A stretch of 64,000 nucleotides of DNA, from contig CM074759.1 in assembly GCA_037355855.1 (NCBI GenBank), forward strand, positions 1,240,001 to 1,304,000. The letters run 5' to 3'. The notes beneath the pieces were generated by a model. That model was not told the origin of the DNA, did no database searches, and worked only from the letters and a program-made list of their open reading frames with translations. Shown here in pieces: positions 11,200-21,547 of this stretch; position 1 is the first letter of the stretch; the number at the start of each line of letters is the position of its first letter. The stretch comes from Pseudo-nitzschia pungens. Taxonomy: Eukaryota > Bacillariophyta > Bacillariophyceae > Bacillariales > Bacillariaceae. Both the position numbers and the translations under genes were made by a program.

Positions 11200-12069
11200 T
11201 AAACACTATGTAGATCTGGTACAAGTTCTACATACAAGGCCCAGCAGCATCCTGCTTAGCATCATGTTAAGTGTCCCCCTTAGCACAGTAGAGTTCGGTT
11301 AATTAGTTAGCACCCCCTGTAGATCTCCTAATATTAATTTGCTAAGAGCTAAGGTATGTAGATCTAGTACAAGTTCTACATACAAGGCCCAGCATCATGC
11401 TCAGCATCCTGTTAAGTGTCGCCCTTTGCACAGTAGAGTTCGGTTATTCAGGTAGCACCCCCTGTAGATCTCCCAATATTGATCTGATAAGTGATAGGGT
11501 ATGTAAATCTGGTACAAATTGTACTAGAAGGGTCCAGCATCCTGCTTAGCATCCTGTTTGGTATCCCCCTTAGCACAAGTTATTTAAATACGTATATTAT
11601 TATTATTATTATTAGCACACTACTAGTACAGTTCCGTTTATCAGTTAGTACCCCCTGTAGATCTTCTAATACAGTACCATAGTGTATGATCAGTGTTCTA
11701 AGAACTGAGTAATGTAACTATGATACATACTATCTATCCTATTATAGGATTTTACCACCCAGTACAGTTCCGTTCTTATCTTAGCATCCTGTTTATCTTA
11801 TATTATAAGGAAGCTATGAGTTGGGGTATGTAGATCTGGTACAAATCCTACTGGAAGGGCCTAGCATCCTGTCTAGCATCCTGTTTAGTATCGCCTTTTT
11901 GGTTCTACAATTCCGTCCATACCTTAGTAGCATCCTGTATATCTTATATTGTAAGGAAGCTATGAGTTGGGGTATGTAGATTTGGTACAAATCCTACTTG
12001 AAGGGCCTACTAGCATCCTGTCTAGCATCAAGTTTAGTATCGCCTTTCCGTTCTTATCTTAGTTTCCAT
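11200..12069. repeat. Left minisatellite array, about 145-bp unit
   Basis: Five or more degenerate units, each containing GTATGTAGATCTGGTACAA, then AAGGGCC(T)AGCATCCTG, AGCATCCTGTTTAGTATCGCC, a CAGTTCCGT box and GTAAGGAAGCTATGAG. Copies start near 11206, 11352, 11499, 11826 and 11972. The same unit occurs in reverse orientation at 22736-23972, so this is the outer part of a large inverted repeat. An ATT microsatellite lies at 11593-11612. Confidence 0.88.
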
Positions 12070-13140
12070 AGCTTCCAATAGGATTTGTACCACATCTATA
12101 GTATACCCCAGTTCTTAAAAGCCCTATAATAATATTATTATAAGATATTGACTCAATTAATTAACTACCCACGTAACCGTCATTGATTAAATACGTCATA
12201 ATATTATTATAAGATATTTTTGACGTAATTAATTTAAAATACCCACATAATGCACGTAATTAATTAAATATGTCATAATATTAAAAGATATTGATATAAT
12301 TAATTAATTACCTACATAACTCACGTAATTAATTTATTACGTCAATTGATTATGTAAACTGATAATAAAAGATATTGCACATTGCATGTGAATCAGTCTT
12401 ACGTAATTTATTGGCGTAATTAAATAATTACGTGGTAATTAGTTAATTGTGTACTTAATTTATAAACTACACCCGTAATTGATTAATTCTGCGCTTAATC
12501 ACGTGCATAAGAAAAAAACAACTTGGTAAAAAAATAAAACGAACCAAAACAAAACGAATATCTACTCAGTTTACTTTTCAAAATAATCGTGGTAAACAAG
12601 CCTACGGTACACAATATACATACAATGCAATACAATAATGAGTGATTCCCGAAATAGAAGTTACATATATCGTTTATGTAACCCCCAGTTACTTATTTAT
12701 GGCGCGCAATAACGGAAAATCCTTATAATTTTTAACGGTCGAGGCCCTTTATCAGAATTTGGAATCCCATTAAATGAAAACAAAAACTCTCTGTATAGTC
12801 ATTCGCGGGTTCCAATGACCGGCAAGCGTTGTGGGATTCGTTTTCATTTAGTCAAGAATTCCTTACTTATTTTTTATGTCGCTACAGTGAGACCCCCCTC
12901 ACTGTAGTCATTTAAGTAAGTGGTTACTCAGATGACCCTTTTATGTGTTCCCGAAATACAAAGTTTCATGTATATGTCTACTTAAAAAATAAGTAATCCT
13001 ATTTCGAAAATCACTCAATACCTACGAGGCATAGAACTACAACATAGGTACGCATAACCATACACAACCAGTACAAATAACCATAAAAACATAAAAAAAT
13101 TATGGACCACAACTCCACTCACCCTCAAGTGCCAATTACA
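12070..13140 (+). repeat. Left arm of large inverted repeat (AT-rich core)
   Basis: AT-rich block full of ACGTAATTAATTA words. Read in reverse complement, 21548-22735 follows the same order of landmarks: GCCCTATAATAATATTATTA, the ACGTAATTAAT block, GAACCAAAACAAAA, CGGTACACAATATACATAC, GGTACGCATAACCATACACA, and GGACCACAACTCCACTCACC at the inner end. By eye the core match is roughly 85-90 percent. One transposon copy (12640-13016) interrupts this arm and is missing from the other arm. Confidence 0.85.
12640..13016. mobile_element. MITE-like element, GAGTGATTC ends, 377 bp
   Basis: Terminal inverted repeats GAGTGATTCCCGAAATAG and CTATTTCGAAAATCACTC, flanked by AAT on both sides (12637-12639, 13017-13019). 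The opposite arm of the large inverted repeat has the uninterrupted site with a single AAT, which proves the insertion and the 3-bp duplication. There is no coding capacity. Inside is a perfect 10-bp stem CTACAGTGAG with the 6-nt loop ACCCCC (12882-12907). The superfamily is uncertain; a 3-bp duplication suggests something PIF/Harbinger-like, but AAT is not the classic TWA. Confidence 0.85.
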
Positions 13141-13504
13141 CGTAAGGCTTAACCTAACTCGTACAAGGCACCAACACGATGTTTGTTCTATTGCCTCGTT
13201 GTTGAGAAGCGATGAGGGCAGTTGGATCCAAGAACTCATGATCTTGTACCGTAAGTTTACCGTATGGTACGAGCGACATTGTGGTGCTTCGCGTGGTGAG
13301 ACACAACAACAATTCTTTTTTAATTCTTACACCATGCACCTCGTCGCGTGTCGCGTGTTTCGTGTTTGCCGAATGTCAGCAGACAGACAGTAAGATTATC
13401 CTTACGCGCTCGTACAATCAAATGCAACCGGAAAACTCCTGTTGTTGATTCATTGATTGATTGGATTGTTGAGAGACTTTCGAGACACGGTACCATCTCC
13501 CGAA

Positions 13505-14212
13505 ATGGCAACCAACACCCCGCCCAAAAGCGAGGACACCCAACCCAAACCCGGCGCTCCCGTCTTTGAGCTCGAGGTGGCCATGGAGGACGACTCGTCG
13601 TCTTCTGCGTCGTCGTCGTCGTCGTCGGAACCTCTCGTGGATGTCTCCAACGCCGGTGCGTTCTTCCGCGGGATCGCGGCGGCGGCCCGCGCCAAGATCC
13701 CCGTCGTCCGGGCCGCCTCGGCCAAGGCGGTCCGATCGATCGGGAGCAACCGTCCCCTGGCCTTTGCCAGCGAGGGAGCGGTGGCCGGAAACGCCCTGAT
13801 GCCCCGGTGGATGTACTACGGGGCCTGGGGCCTCTCGGGGGCGGCCATCGGCGCGGACATCACCAGCCGCACCTGGGACGCCCCGGGGGACAAGCGGTGG
13901 GAGACGGCGGCCTACTGGACGGCCTTTCACGTCCCGGCGAGCCTGGTGGTCCCGGCGGTGATCATCCACAAGATCGTCGATCTGGCGGAGCGCTCGATGG
14001 AGCATCACTCGTACGCCAAGAGGATCCCGATGAGGGTCCGCCCCTTTGTTCCGGTGGGGGTGGCGCTCCTGTCCATCGTTCCGGTCGTCCCGACGGTGGA
14101 TCACCTGGCGGAGGCGATCATGGAACCCACGCTAGGGAGCTACCTCGGGCTGGAGTTTCATTCGCACTCGCATTCGCATTCGCACGGGGCCGACAAGGAA
14201 AAGGAGGATTGA
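13505..14212 (+). CDS. MTFP1 (MTP18)-like mitochondrial fission process protein
   Basis: 235 aa, from the first ATG in frame (13505). The N-terminal 50 residues are acidic and Ser-rich (DDSSSSASSSSSS). The core from about residue 95 to 220 matches the MTFP1/MTP18 family: YYGAWGLSGAAIGADITSR, a Trp-containing AAYWTAFHVPASLVVPAVII membrane segment, HKIVDLAERSM, and a second hydrophobic stretch VGVALLSIVPVVPTVDHLAE. Family members are inner-mitochondrial-membrane proteins that affect fission; that role here is inferred. The tail HSHSHSHSHG is a His-Ser repeat, possibly metal-binding or simply low complexity. The gene is markedly GC-rich beside AT-rich flanks, uses G/C-ending codons, and lies inside the inverted-repeat segment. 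No intron is needed. Confidence 0.85.
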   Translation: MATNTPPKSEDTQPKPGAPVFELEVAMEDDSSSSASSSSSSEPLVDVSNAGAFFRGIAAAARAKIPVVRAASAKAVRSIGSNRPLAFASEGAVAGNALMPRWMYYGAWGLSGAAIGADITSRTWDAPGDKRWETAAYWTAFHVPASLVVPAVIIHKIVDLAERSMEHHSYAKRIPMRVRPFVPVGVALLSIVPVVPTVDHLAEAIMEPTLGSYLGLEFHSHSHSHSHGADKEKED

Positions 14213-14459
14213 AGAGGTGCGGTGCCGTGCGGTGCGGTGCGTACGTATTCCGGACTCGGCCGGTTCGGAGATCCATTCTACCGAGAGCGTTGTTCGTCGT
14301 GCGCAACAGATGTCCGGAACATGACATGGCATCGTTTCGCCAACGCCGCCACCGGAATGGTTCGTTTTGTTTCGGTCCTGCGAAGTACGGTAAGGTTTAC
14401 ACGCACCTGTTCAGCAATTCGCACCGTCGGAGACGATGACCCCTGACTCGGAACCCACG

Positions 14460-15830
14460 ACTTCCACTGCTTTTCTGACCCAAGCCCCAAAGCTGCTAAG
14501 TTCGGGTTACTTAACGCTCTACCACCTATTTTCGAACTAAGATTACCCGTTGAACATCAAAGATTGCATGCCATGTTAAAAGTCTAATTTCTACAGATGA
14601 TTCTTATAATCGACAGTTTTCGCTTGTTAGTTCTTTTTTGGTTTACGGAAGTAAGATCTTAACGGGTTGAACATCAATCAAAGACTGCATGCCACGTCGT
14701 CAATTTTCATTTTGACAGATCCTCACATACCAGATTTTTTAGTACCGAATGTACCTGGTTGTATGCTCTTGCTGTTGCTATTTCCGCTTCTCTTACGGGT
14801 AAGGTTTAAGTTACTATTATTTGTAACGATTTGATAATCTTGGAATTGAGAATTGCGGAGACCGGAGACTACGAAGAGAGAAATGAACATTTCCCGTAAG
14901 ATCACCCGTTGAACATCAAAGATTGCATGCCATGTTAAGTCTTAACAACCCCGACCCCAACAATCCCATTGCCCTGCTGGACCCTAAGTGTTTTCGCTTA
15001 CGGTCCTACTGTTTTCTGACCCAAGCCCCAAAGCCGCTAAGTACAGTTTGCTTAAGGCGCTCCTACCTACATATACCTCTCAGATGCACACTTCAATTGT
15101 CATCTGTTTTCAAGTCTACTGCCCTGACAGTCCATAAGTGTTTTCGATTGTGGACCCACTGTTTTTCTGACCCAAGCCCCAAAGCTGCTAAGTTCAGGTT
15201 ACTTAACGCTCTACCACCTACATATACCCCTATATACCAGATTTTTTAGTACCAAATGTACCTGGCAGTATGCTCTTGCTGTTGCTATTTCCGGTTCTCT
15301 TACGGGTACTATTTTGGAACTAAGATTACCCGTTGAACATCAAAGATTGCATGCCATGTTAAAAGTCTAATTTCTACAGATGATTCTTATAATCGACAGT
15401 TTTCGCTTGTTAGTTCTTTTTTGGTTTACGGAAGTAAGATCTTAACGGGTTGAACATCAATCAAAGACTGCATGCCACGTCGTCAATTTTCATTTTGACA
15501 GATCCTCACATACCAGATTTTTTAGTACCGAATGTACCTGGTTGTATGCTCTTGCTGTTGCTATTTCCGCTTCTCTTATGGGTACTATTTTGGAACTAAG
15601 ATTACCCGTTGAACATCAAAGATTGCATGCCATGTCGAGTCTAATTTCTACAGATGATTCTTATAATCGACAGTTTTCGCTTGTTAGTTCTTTTTTGGTT
15701 TACGGAAGTAAGATCTTAACGGGTTGAACATCAATCAAAGGAGACTGCATGCCACGTCGTCAATTTTCATTGACAGATCCTCACATACCAGATTTTTTGA
15801 GTACCGTACCGAATGTACCTGGTTGTATGC
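14460..15830. repeat. Complex tandem repeat block with units of about 280 bp
   Basis: Three copies of a long unit begin GAACTAAGATTACCCGTTGA near 14533, 15313 and 15592, with further landmarks GATTGCATGCCATGT, ATTCTTATAATCGACAG, GGAAGTAAGATCTTAACGGG, ACTGCATGCCACGTCGTC and CCGAATGTACCTGG. A second motif, CTGACCCAAGCCCCAAAGC, recurs near 14475, 15016 and 15167. Copies differ by discrete small insertions (see findings). No gene seen between 14213 and 15979. Confidence 0.88.
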
Positions 15831-15979
15831 ACTTTCTTACGATCATCATCAGTTACCAAGAGCAGTTTTCTCCAGAAAACTCTGTTCATCGAAAAATACT
15901 TTTTTCCCATAAAAAAAGTTTTTCCTAATACTTGAAAAACAACACTGAAAGAAACAGACAAGCGCTCGAAGATTGAACC

Positions 15980-17017
15980 ATGCCTCCTCCAAACACGAAT
16001 GACGAAAATAGTAAATTCAATGTAACCTCTGCTGAAGACCTCCGCTCAAGTATTTCCAATCTTGGAGATTTATTCGTTGATCTTGGTGTGAATATGCTGA
16101 AAGAAGATTCGCTCAAGACTCTCCGTGGTTTCTTATCAGGAACAAAGCCAGACAAGAAGGATTTCCCGTACAGTACGGTCTTCATTCAATCAGAGATTGC
16201 ACACGAATTTGGGGACGGACAGACTCAGTCAGAATGGACTAAGTCCCTTAACGAAGAGATGAAGTTCGTCTCCTTTGGTGCAGTTAAAGCATTGAAGACT
16301 GCGAAAAACAACGGGACAGCCCTTACGTGGGATAATGTCTTGCCTCTGTTGAATAACGAAAATTTTATCACTGCGGTGCCGGATAGCCACAAGAAGTCTT
16401 ATGAAACTTTTGATTCAAGTGAAGGCATGAATTACTTCAAATTTGATGGAGCTCCTAGCAAAACTAAAACCAACGAAATCACAGCGTGGTTCAAGCAGAG
16501 TTTGACCGCACTCGATCCAGAAGTAAGTGGTGACTTGTCGAATTTTTCTTATAATCATCAAACTTCTTCTACTCACATTTGTTTCGTTGGAAATTCCGTA
16601 ATATTTTGTAAGATCTGGGACAGTTCTGCCCTTGTCAAGCATGGTGTTGTGGAGAAGCTAGCAGAAATTTCCGCGGAGACTGGAGCAGCTGTCAATAATT
16701 TTAAAACCTTTTTCGCTAACCGTGACGAGAGATACGATAAAGTGTTGGAACTTGGGATTGTCCGTTTCCCTCAAAAAGGTGACCCCCATAACAAGCTCTA
16801 CCGTGAGCCCCATGTCAAGCTCTACCGAATCCAACTCTTTTTATGGTTTGCTTCTTCCCGTATTGTGTTTGCCCAGAACGACAAAGCGGGTTTCGACATG
16901 GAGGTTGACGTCATGGAGTTCAAGCAGAATCAAGTAGTGTTTGATGTCACCGCCAACGATGAATTTATGGCCAAGGTTACTGAAAAGTTGACTGATCCCG
17001 AAACATTCGATTTTTAA
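15980..17017 (+). CDS. Unknown protein, 345 aa or about 315 aa if spliced
   Basis: Begins at ATG 15980 (MPPPNTNDENSKFNVTS). I do not recognise the family. The protein is soluble-looking, with no signal peptide and no membrane segment; the first 60 residues could form a helix (LGDLFVDLGVNMLKEDSLKTLRGFL). A GTAAGT at 16523-16528 and an AG at 16611-16612 delimit 90 nt, a multiple of three, with a pyrimidine-rich stretch before the AG. The residues encoded there (about 182-211, rich in Asn, Ser, His and Cys) look unlike the rest, so this may be an in-frame intron. Codon use is AT-leaning, unlike the GC-rich genes on either side. Confidence 0.6.
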   Translation: MPPPNTNDENSKFNVTSAEDLRSSISNLGDLFVDLGVNMLKEDSLKTLRGFLSGTKPDKKDFPYSTVFIQSEIAHEFGDGQTQSEWTKSLNEEMKFVSFGAVKALKTAKNNGTALTWDNVLPLLNNENFITAVPDSHKKSYETFDSSEGMNYFKFDGAPSKTKTNEITAWFKQSLTALDPEVSGDLSNFSYNHQTSSTHICFVGNSVIFCKIWDSSALVKHGVVEKLAEISAETGAAVNNFKTFFANRDERYDKVLELGIVRFPQKGDPHNKLYREPHVKLYRIQLFLWFASSRIVFAQNDKAGFDMEVDVMEFKQNQVVFDVTANDEFMAKVTEKLTDPETFDF

Positions 17018-17923
17018 AGGAGGGACTCGTCGCCGTATATCAGATCTACGACACACCAATGTTTGTTATGACCTAGTAAATCTAGGATAATGAAGAAATG
17101 GCACGACAGGTAGAGGTTAGGAAGTGACTTGCAACTATTCGGTTGGGATTATTGGAGGAGAATACCTGGCTCATATTTTGTGAAAGATAGAATCCAATAA
17201 AGTAAACACTTTTTAATCCATTATTTCAACCATCTCAACATGTATGTCCATTAGTCGTATGTCGCAAAACTACGACACATGAGAGACAAATCCATGTATT
17301 AAGAAACAAGGTTCTCCATGACCATCTTAAGCTTCTCTATGTCGTGTATCTTTTATCAAGACAATAACACGATGATGTACGAGAAATATTCTATTATTAA
17401 TTAGTACTACGTATTTAGTTTCCAAAATCAGTATCTCCTTTAATACAAATTCTTATTTCAATATATTATCAAAAGCTTTATTCGGTCTCTTAAACAACTG
17501 AGAATTTTCTGAAAATACAATTTACCACCAGTGAAATCCCATGTAAAATTATTCTTCAGAACAGAAATCACTACCGTACGGTACGGTAGAACCTCTTCTG
17601 ATTTATTTATTTACTCAAAAAGAAGACCTTCCTTTGAGTGCTGTACTAAACTCTTTCAAGTTCTCCATTTTTGGTGTTCGAAATTTCGTTACGCTTTTTT
17701 GTTGCATGCCCAATCGCTATTTAAAATAATGTTGCCACATTGCTGTAACTTGCTTTTCACCCATCTGATATTACATCTCTGGTTGATAGTGTTTTTGCGT
17801 TTGACTTTTTTATTATTTTAGGATCGAATAACGATAATAATAATGAGAAATAAATAATACTGGATTGTTGCCGCTCTCGTCGTTCTCTTGGGGCGCGGCG
17901 CGGCACCGCCGCATTCCTACTCT
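17018..17923. other. Intergenic, no gene seen
   Basis: AT-rich DNA between two convergent genes (unknown gene on + and EMC1 on -). It contains ACCGTACGGTACGG near 17574. Nothing else supportable. Confidence 0.5.
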
Positions 17924-20900
17924 TTATAACCAGCTCTGCTTCAGTACCTTCTTCTCTCCCATTCGCTGCACGGCAAACAGAGCGGCAACGATTCCCACCG
18001 TGGTCATTCCCACCAGCCCCTTGTTGAAGGTTTCGGGCAGCAGATCGAACCCCTTGGTGGGCGAGGTCCGGGCGAAGAACAGATCGGGTCCCCCGAACCC
18101 AAAGACCAGCGACTGGGATTCCAGCGCGGTCGTCGCCGACACGATGGACGAGAAGGGCTCCGTCGTCCGGTTGTAGTTCAGCGAGATCAGGGGGCTGTTC
18201 GGAATCAGTTCCCGGTACGGCACCAGCCCCTCCTTCTTCTCGTCGGGCTTGGCGTCCCCCACGGGACGCCGGGTCTCCAGGATCATCTTGTTGAGGGTGA
18301 TCAGCGCCCCGTCCGCGCTGGCCAAAAGAATGTTCTGCCGGCTGATGCCCTGCTTGGTCTGGGTCACCCCCAGGGCCGTGACGGCCCTGGGAAAGGCGTA
18401 GACCTTGGACAGGACCACGGGCTTGGATTCGCGGGAATCGAAGCTCGAAAAGGAGGAGGACTGCTCCGGGCGCGAAAAGTACGTCAGTCCCTTGGGCTCG
18501 ATCATGCCCTCGTGCAGGGTCAGGACGCCGATCTCGGTCCGCCTGGTCTTGTCGTTCACGTACGAGTAGACGACCCAGTTCTCCGAGACCACCACCGACA
18601 CGGTCTTGCCGGTGTCGACGCCGGAGTGTCCGTGCCGGTACAGGACGCGCCCGGACACCGTGTCGACCAGGTTGACGAACATGTTGGGGAGTCCGGAAGC
18701 GGAAGCGGGTGAAGTGGAGGATCCGGGAGCTCCCGCACCCGCGGGCTTGCGGGGCCCGGAGGAGGAGGATCGGGCCCCGAGGGCCCTGGCGATCTCGGTT
18801 TCCGATTGCTGGTCGGGTTCTTTCACGATTGTCACCACCACGGCCATGTGGGGGTTGATGTACTTGAGCAGCAGCGAGTTGTCACCGAGGATCGTGCTCA
18901 TGGACTGCATGTCCTCGTGGCGGAGGGGATAGGCCACCCTGACGATTTGCTCCCCGTCAAAGGACGCCATGCCCACCGGCAGCGCGGTCAGGGATCCCGA
19001 CGACGAAGAAGAAGAAGAAGACGCGACCCGATAGGATTGCACCGTGCTGGAAACCTTGTCGATCTTGTGCGTGTAGAGTCCGTTGGGAGTCTTGCGGAGA
19101 TGCTTTTGCACCAGGGCGGCGGTGGGTCCGTCCCCGGGAACGGTGGTCAGGCTCGAGTCCTCGCCCAGCAGCAGGGCGGCCTGGCGGCATCCCCCCGTGC
19201 TGGGTCCGTAGACGGGGACCACCTGCGCGATGGAGGATCCTTCCGCCGCCAACGGCACCGAATCCCTCGCGTTGACGGCCCCGCTCGTTCCGTCGATGCA
19301 CATCCACTCGACGCGATCCGGGAGCGCCGAGAGGACCAGTATTTCGCGGCTGTGGGTGTCCCCGTGGATGCCGTGGGCGGCCCGGGCCGCGTTGGTGGTT
19401 CCGTGGACCATGCTGTGCCAGACCGCGGTCTTGGGCAGGTCCAGGGACCATCGGATCGCCCCGCGGTCGTCTCCCGCCGAGCTCATGCCCCACAACCGGT
19501 GGAATTCGGAGGAGAGCAGGGCCGAGACCTTGAGAAAGCCAAAGAGGTGGTCCCGGTACGCGTACTTTTTGCCGCTGCTCCCGATCAATCCGTTGGCGGT
19601 GGTGAGAATCTCGCTGAGTTCCTGCCACTGGGCCTTCCAGCGGCCGGCCAGGGAGAGCCGGTAGGCAACCTCGTCCTGCTCTTCCACCAGATCGTCCGAT
19701 CCAATGTGGCTGGCATCCAGAATAATGGCGGAGGAGATGCTGGAAAGACCCTCCTCGGCGGTCCAGAGCACCCTGATGTCCCTGGAGGACGACGACGACG
19801 ACGACGACGACGACGAAACCTCCAGCACGGTCGTGGTGCCCCGCTCCGTTCCGATCAGAACCGTCGACGAGGTGGCGGTTTCCTCTAGCACCGAAGCAAT
19901 GGTCACCGAATCGCCGTCGGCTCCAAAGGCGGCTCCGGCCGCGGGCAGGGGTGCCCCGGACGTTGCGTCGAACAGCCGGGCCGATTGGCCGGGCGGCGTC
20001 GCCAGGATCCATCCCCCCACGGGAGAGTACACGGACGCGGAGGCCTCGCCGGTGCGGATCCGTTTCCACTGCGACGACGACGACGACGACGACGACGACG
20101 TGTTATCCTTCCGAAAGAGCTCCACGGTCGCTCGCTGCTCCTCCCCCGCCAGCGCGCCACCCGAGGTCCCGGACAGGGCCACCACGGAGGGATCGGTGGT
20201 GGCTTTCACCGCGAGGACGCGGTCCCAGTCGCCGACCCAGCTCGAAGCGGGAAAGACCCTTCCGTTCCGGACGACCTCTCCCGAGGCCGTGACCGCCCAG
20301 ACGTCGTCACCGATCACCGAGACCGAATCGGTCATCACGGCCCTCGCGGATCCCGGGAGACCCCCGGCGCCGACCTTGGCTTTTCCTCCCCGTTCGTAGG
20401 ATCCCACCAAAAAGTCGTTCCCGGCAAAGGCATCGCCCCCGGCGGCGGCCCTGGCCATGGCAAAGGACAGGGACGATTCGGAGGTGGCCGTCACGGAGAA
20501 GAATTCCACGCCGCCGCCGCCGCCGGTGCTTTCGACGCGCATCGTGTCTTCGAGGCTCCCGGTCGAGGCATCCAGGAGCACCAGTTCCGACTCTCCCGAG
20601 GCCACGGCCACGGTCCTTTCGTCGACCGCAAAGACCCGCGGCTTTTTCGAGCCACCGAAAAGAGCGGAAGGAGCCACCTTGGCGTCCCAGAGCAAATCTC
20701 CATCGGCGACGGTCCAGGCCCGGACCACACCGGCGTTGTCGACCGTGTAAAAGGCTCCGCTGCTCGACACCGATGCGCCCATGGCAATGCCGTGCGCCTG
20801 GGTTTCCGGATCGGGAACGGAGCAAACGTTCCGGCGCCAGCGGAGAGCTCCGGTGGAGAGGCTTCGTCCCGCCACGAAACAGGAGGACCGGGAACCGGCC

Positions 20901-21094
20901 CTCGGAACGTCCGTGGTGATCAGGAGATCTTCGTCGGAAACCGAGCGGGCCCATTCGAAGGCACCGTGTCCGGCGGTGGCGACGGAAAAGTCCAGGACCC
21001 CGGCATCGTCCTTGTAGATGGCGAGGGCTCCGGGGAGGATCGAGGCAATGATCCACGCCAGGAGAGCGATCGCTCTAGGGGTGGTCGGTGTCAT
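17924..21094 (-). CDS. EMC1: ER membrane protein complex subunit 1 (EMC1)
   Basis: 1056 aa in one exon, starting at ATG 21094. Residues 1-25 form a signal peptide (AIALLAWIIASILPGALA). The lumenal part is a beta-propeller/PQQ-like region (repeats such as SSSGAFYTVDNAGVVRAW and GRSLSTGALRWRR). The C-terminal domain (about residues 850-1056) carries the family signature RQNILLASADGALITLNK, then PYRELIPNSPLISLNYN, and ends in one membrane helix (LVGMTTVGIVAALFAVQRM) and a short cytosolic tail KQSWL. EMC1 is the large scaffold of the complex that inserts membrane proteins into the ER. Several poly-Ser tracts (about residues 330 and 425) come from GAC/GTC trinucleotide runs (about 19790-19815 and 20071-20100). 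It is strongly GC-rich, like the MTFP1-like gene 4 kb away. Confidence 0.93.
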   Translation of the reverse strand: MTPTTPRAIALLAWIIASILPGALAIYKDDAGVLDFSVATAGHGAFEWARSVSDEDLLITTDVPRAGSRSSCFVAGRSLSTGALRWRRNVCSVPDPETQAHGIAMGASVSSSGAFYTVDNAGVVRAWTVADGDLLWDAKVAPSALFGGSKKPRVFAVDERTVAVASGESELVLLDASTGSLEDTMRVESTGGGGGVEFFSVTATSESSLSFAMARAAAGGDAFAGNDFLVGSYERGGKAKVGAGGLPGSARAVMTDSVSVIGDDVWAVTASGEVVRNGRVFPASSWVGDWDRVLAVKATTDPSVVALSGTSGGALAGEEQRATVELFRKDNTSSSSSSSSSQWKRIRTGEASASVYSPVGGWILATPPGQSARLFDATSGAPLPAAGAAFGADGDSVTIASVLEETATSSTVLIGTERGTTTVLEVSSSSSSSSSSSRDIRVLWTAEEGLSSISSAIILDASHIGSDDLVEEQDEVAYRLSLAGRWKAQWQELSEILTTANGLIGSSGKKYAYRDHLFGFLKVSALLSSEFHRLWGMSSAGDDRGAIRWSLDLPKTAVWHSMVHGTTNAARAAHGIHGDTHSREILVLSALPDRVEWMCIDGTSGAVNARDSVPLAAEGSSIAQVVPVYGPSTGGCRQAALLLGEDSSLTTVPGDGPTAALVQKHLRKTPNGLYTHKIDKVSSTVQSYRVASSSSSSSSGSLTALPVGMASFDGEQIVRVAYPLRHEDMQSMSTILGDNSLLLKYINPHMAVVVTIVKEPDQQSETEIARALGARSSSSGPRKPAGAGAPGSSTSPASASGLPNMFVNLVDTVSGRVLYRHGHSGVDTGKTVSVVVSENWVVYSYVNDKTRRTEIGVLTLHEGMIEPKGLTYFSRPEQSSSFSSFDSRESKPVVLSKVYAFPRAVTALGVTQTKQGISRQNILLASADGALITLNKMILETRRPVGDAKPDEKKEGLVPYRELIPNSPLISLNYNRTTEPFSSIVSATTALESQSLVFGFGGPDLFFARTSPTKGFDLLPETFNKGLVGMTTVGIVAALFAVQRMGEKKVLKQSWL

Positions 21095-21547
21095 CCTGCT
21101 GCGGGTAAGATTACTCGTATCAAAATGGATGGAATGGAATGGAATGGAATGGAATGGAATCGAATAATGGAATCAAATCGAATTGTTTGTGCGTTGTGGG
21201 TATTGTGCTATGCAAAATGGCCCGTTGGAATGAGAGTGCCAACCGTCCCCTGGGCAATGAATGCGAGTAAGGTTAGGATGATGTTGTGGGTAATAAGTCT
21301 TACTCGTAGTGGTTTGTCGTCGGAGCTTTGTGCTCGGATTAGTATTTTTTTTTTTTAAGGCGGTTTCTCTCCGTCGCACAATCCTTCATCATCAGCCGCA
21401 AACCTTACCTTGGGGTTTCGATGTTCGACGATGGGTCGTCATAATTAAGAGGTACCGGTACGAGTAAGGTTACCTCGATGGACTTTAGTACTTGCACGCG
21501 TAGAAAGGTACCGGTACGTTCAGAAATACAGTACGAAGCACTGTATT

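Noticed and set aside
11042..11200. CRISPR-like array
   Set aside because: The repeats are contiguous 12-bp units with no unique spacers, in a eukaryotic sequence.
18806..21358. Long open frames antisense to EMC1
   Set aside because: Shadows of a GC-rich gene; composition is Arg/Gly/Pro-rich and no motif is present.
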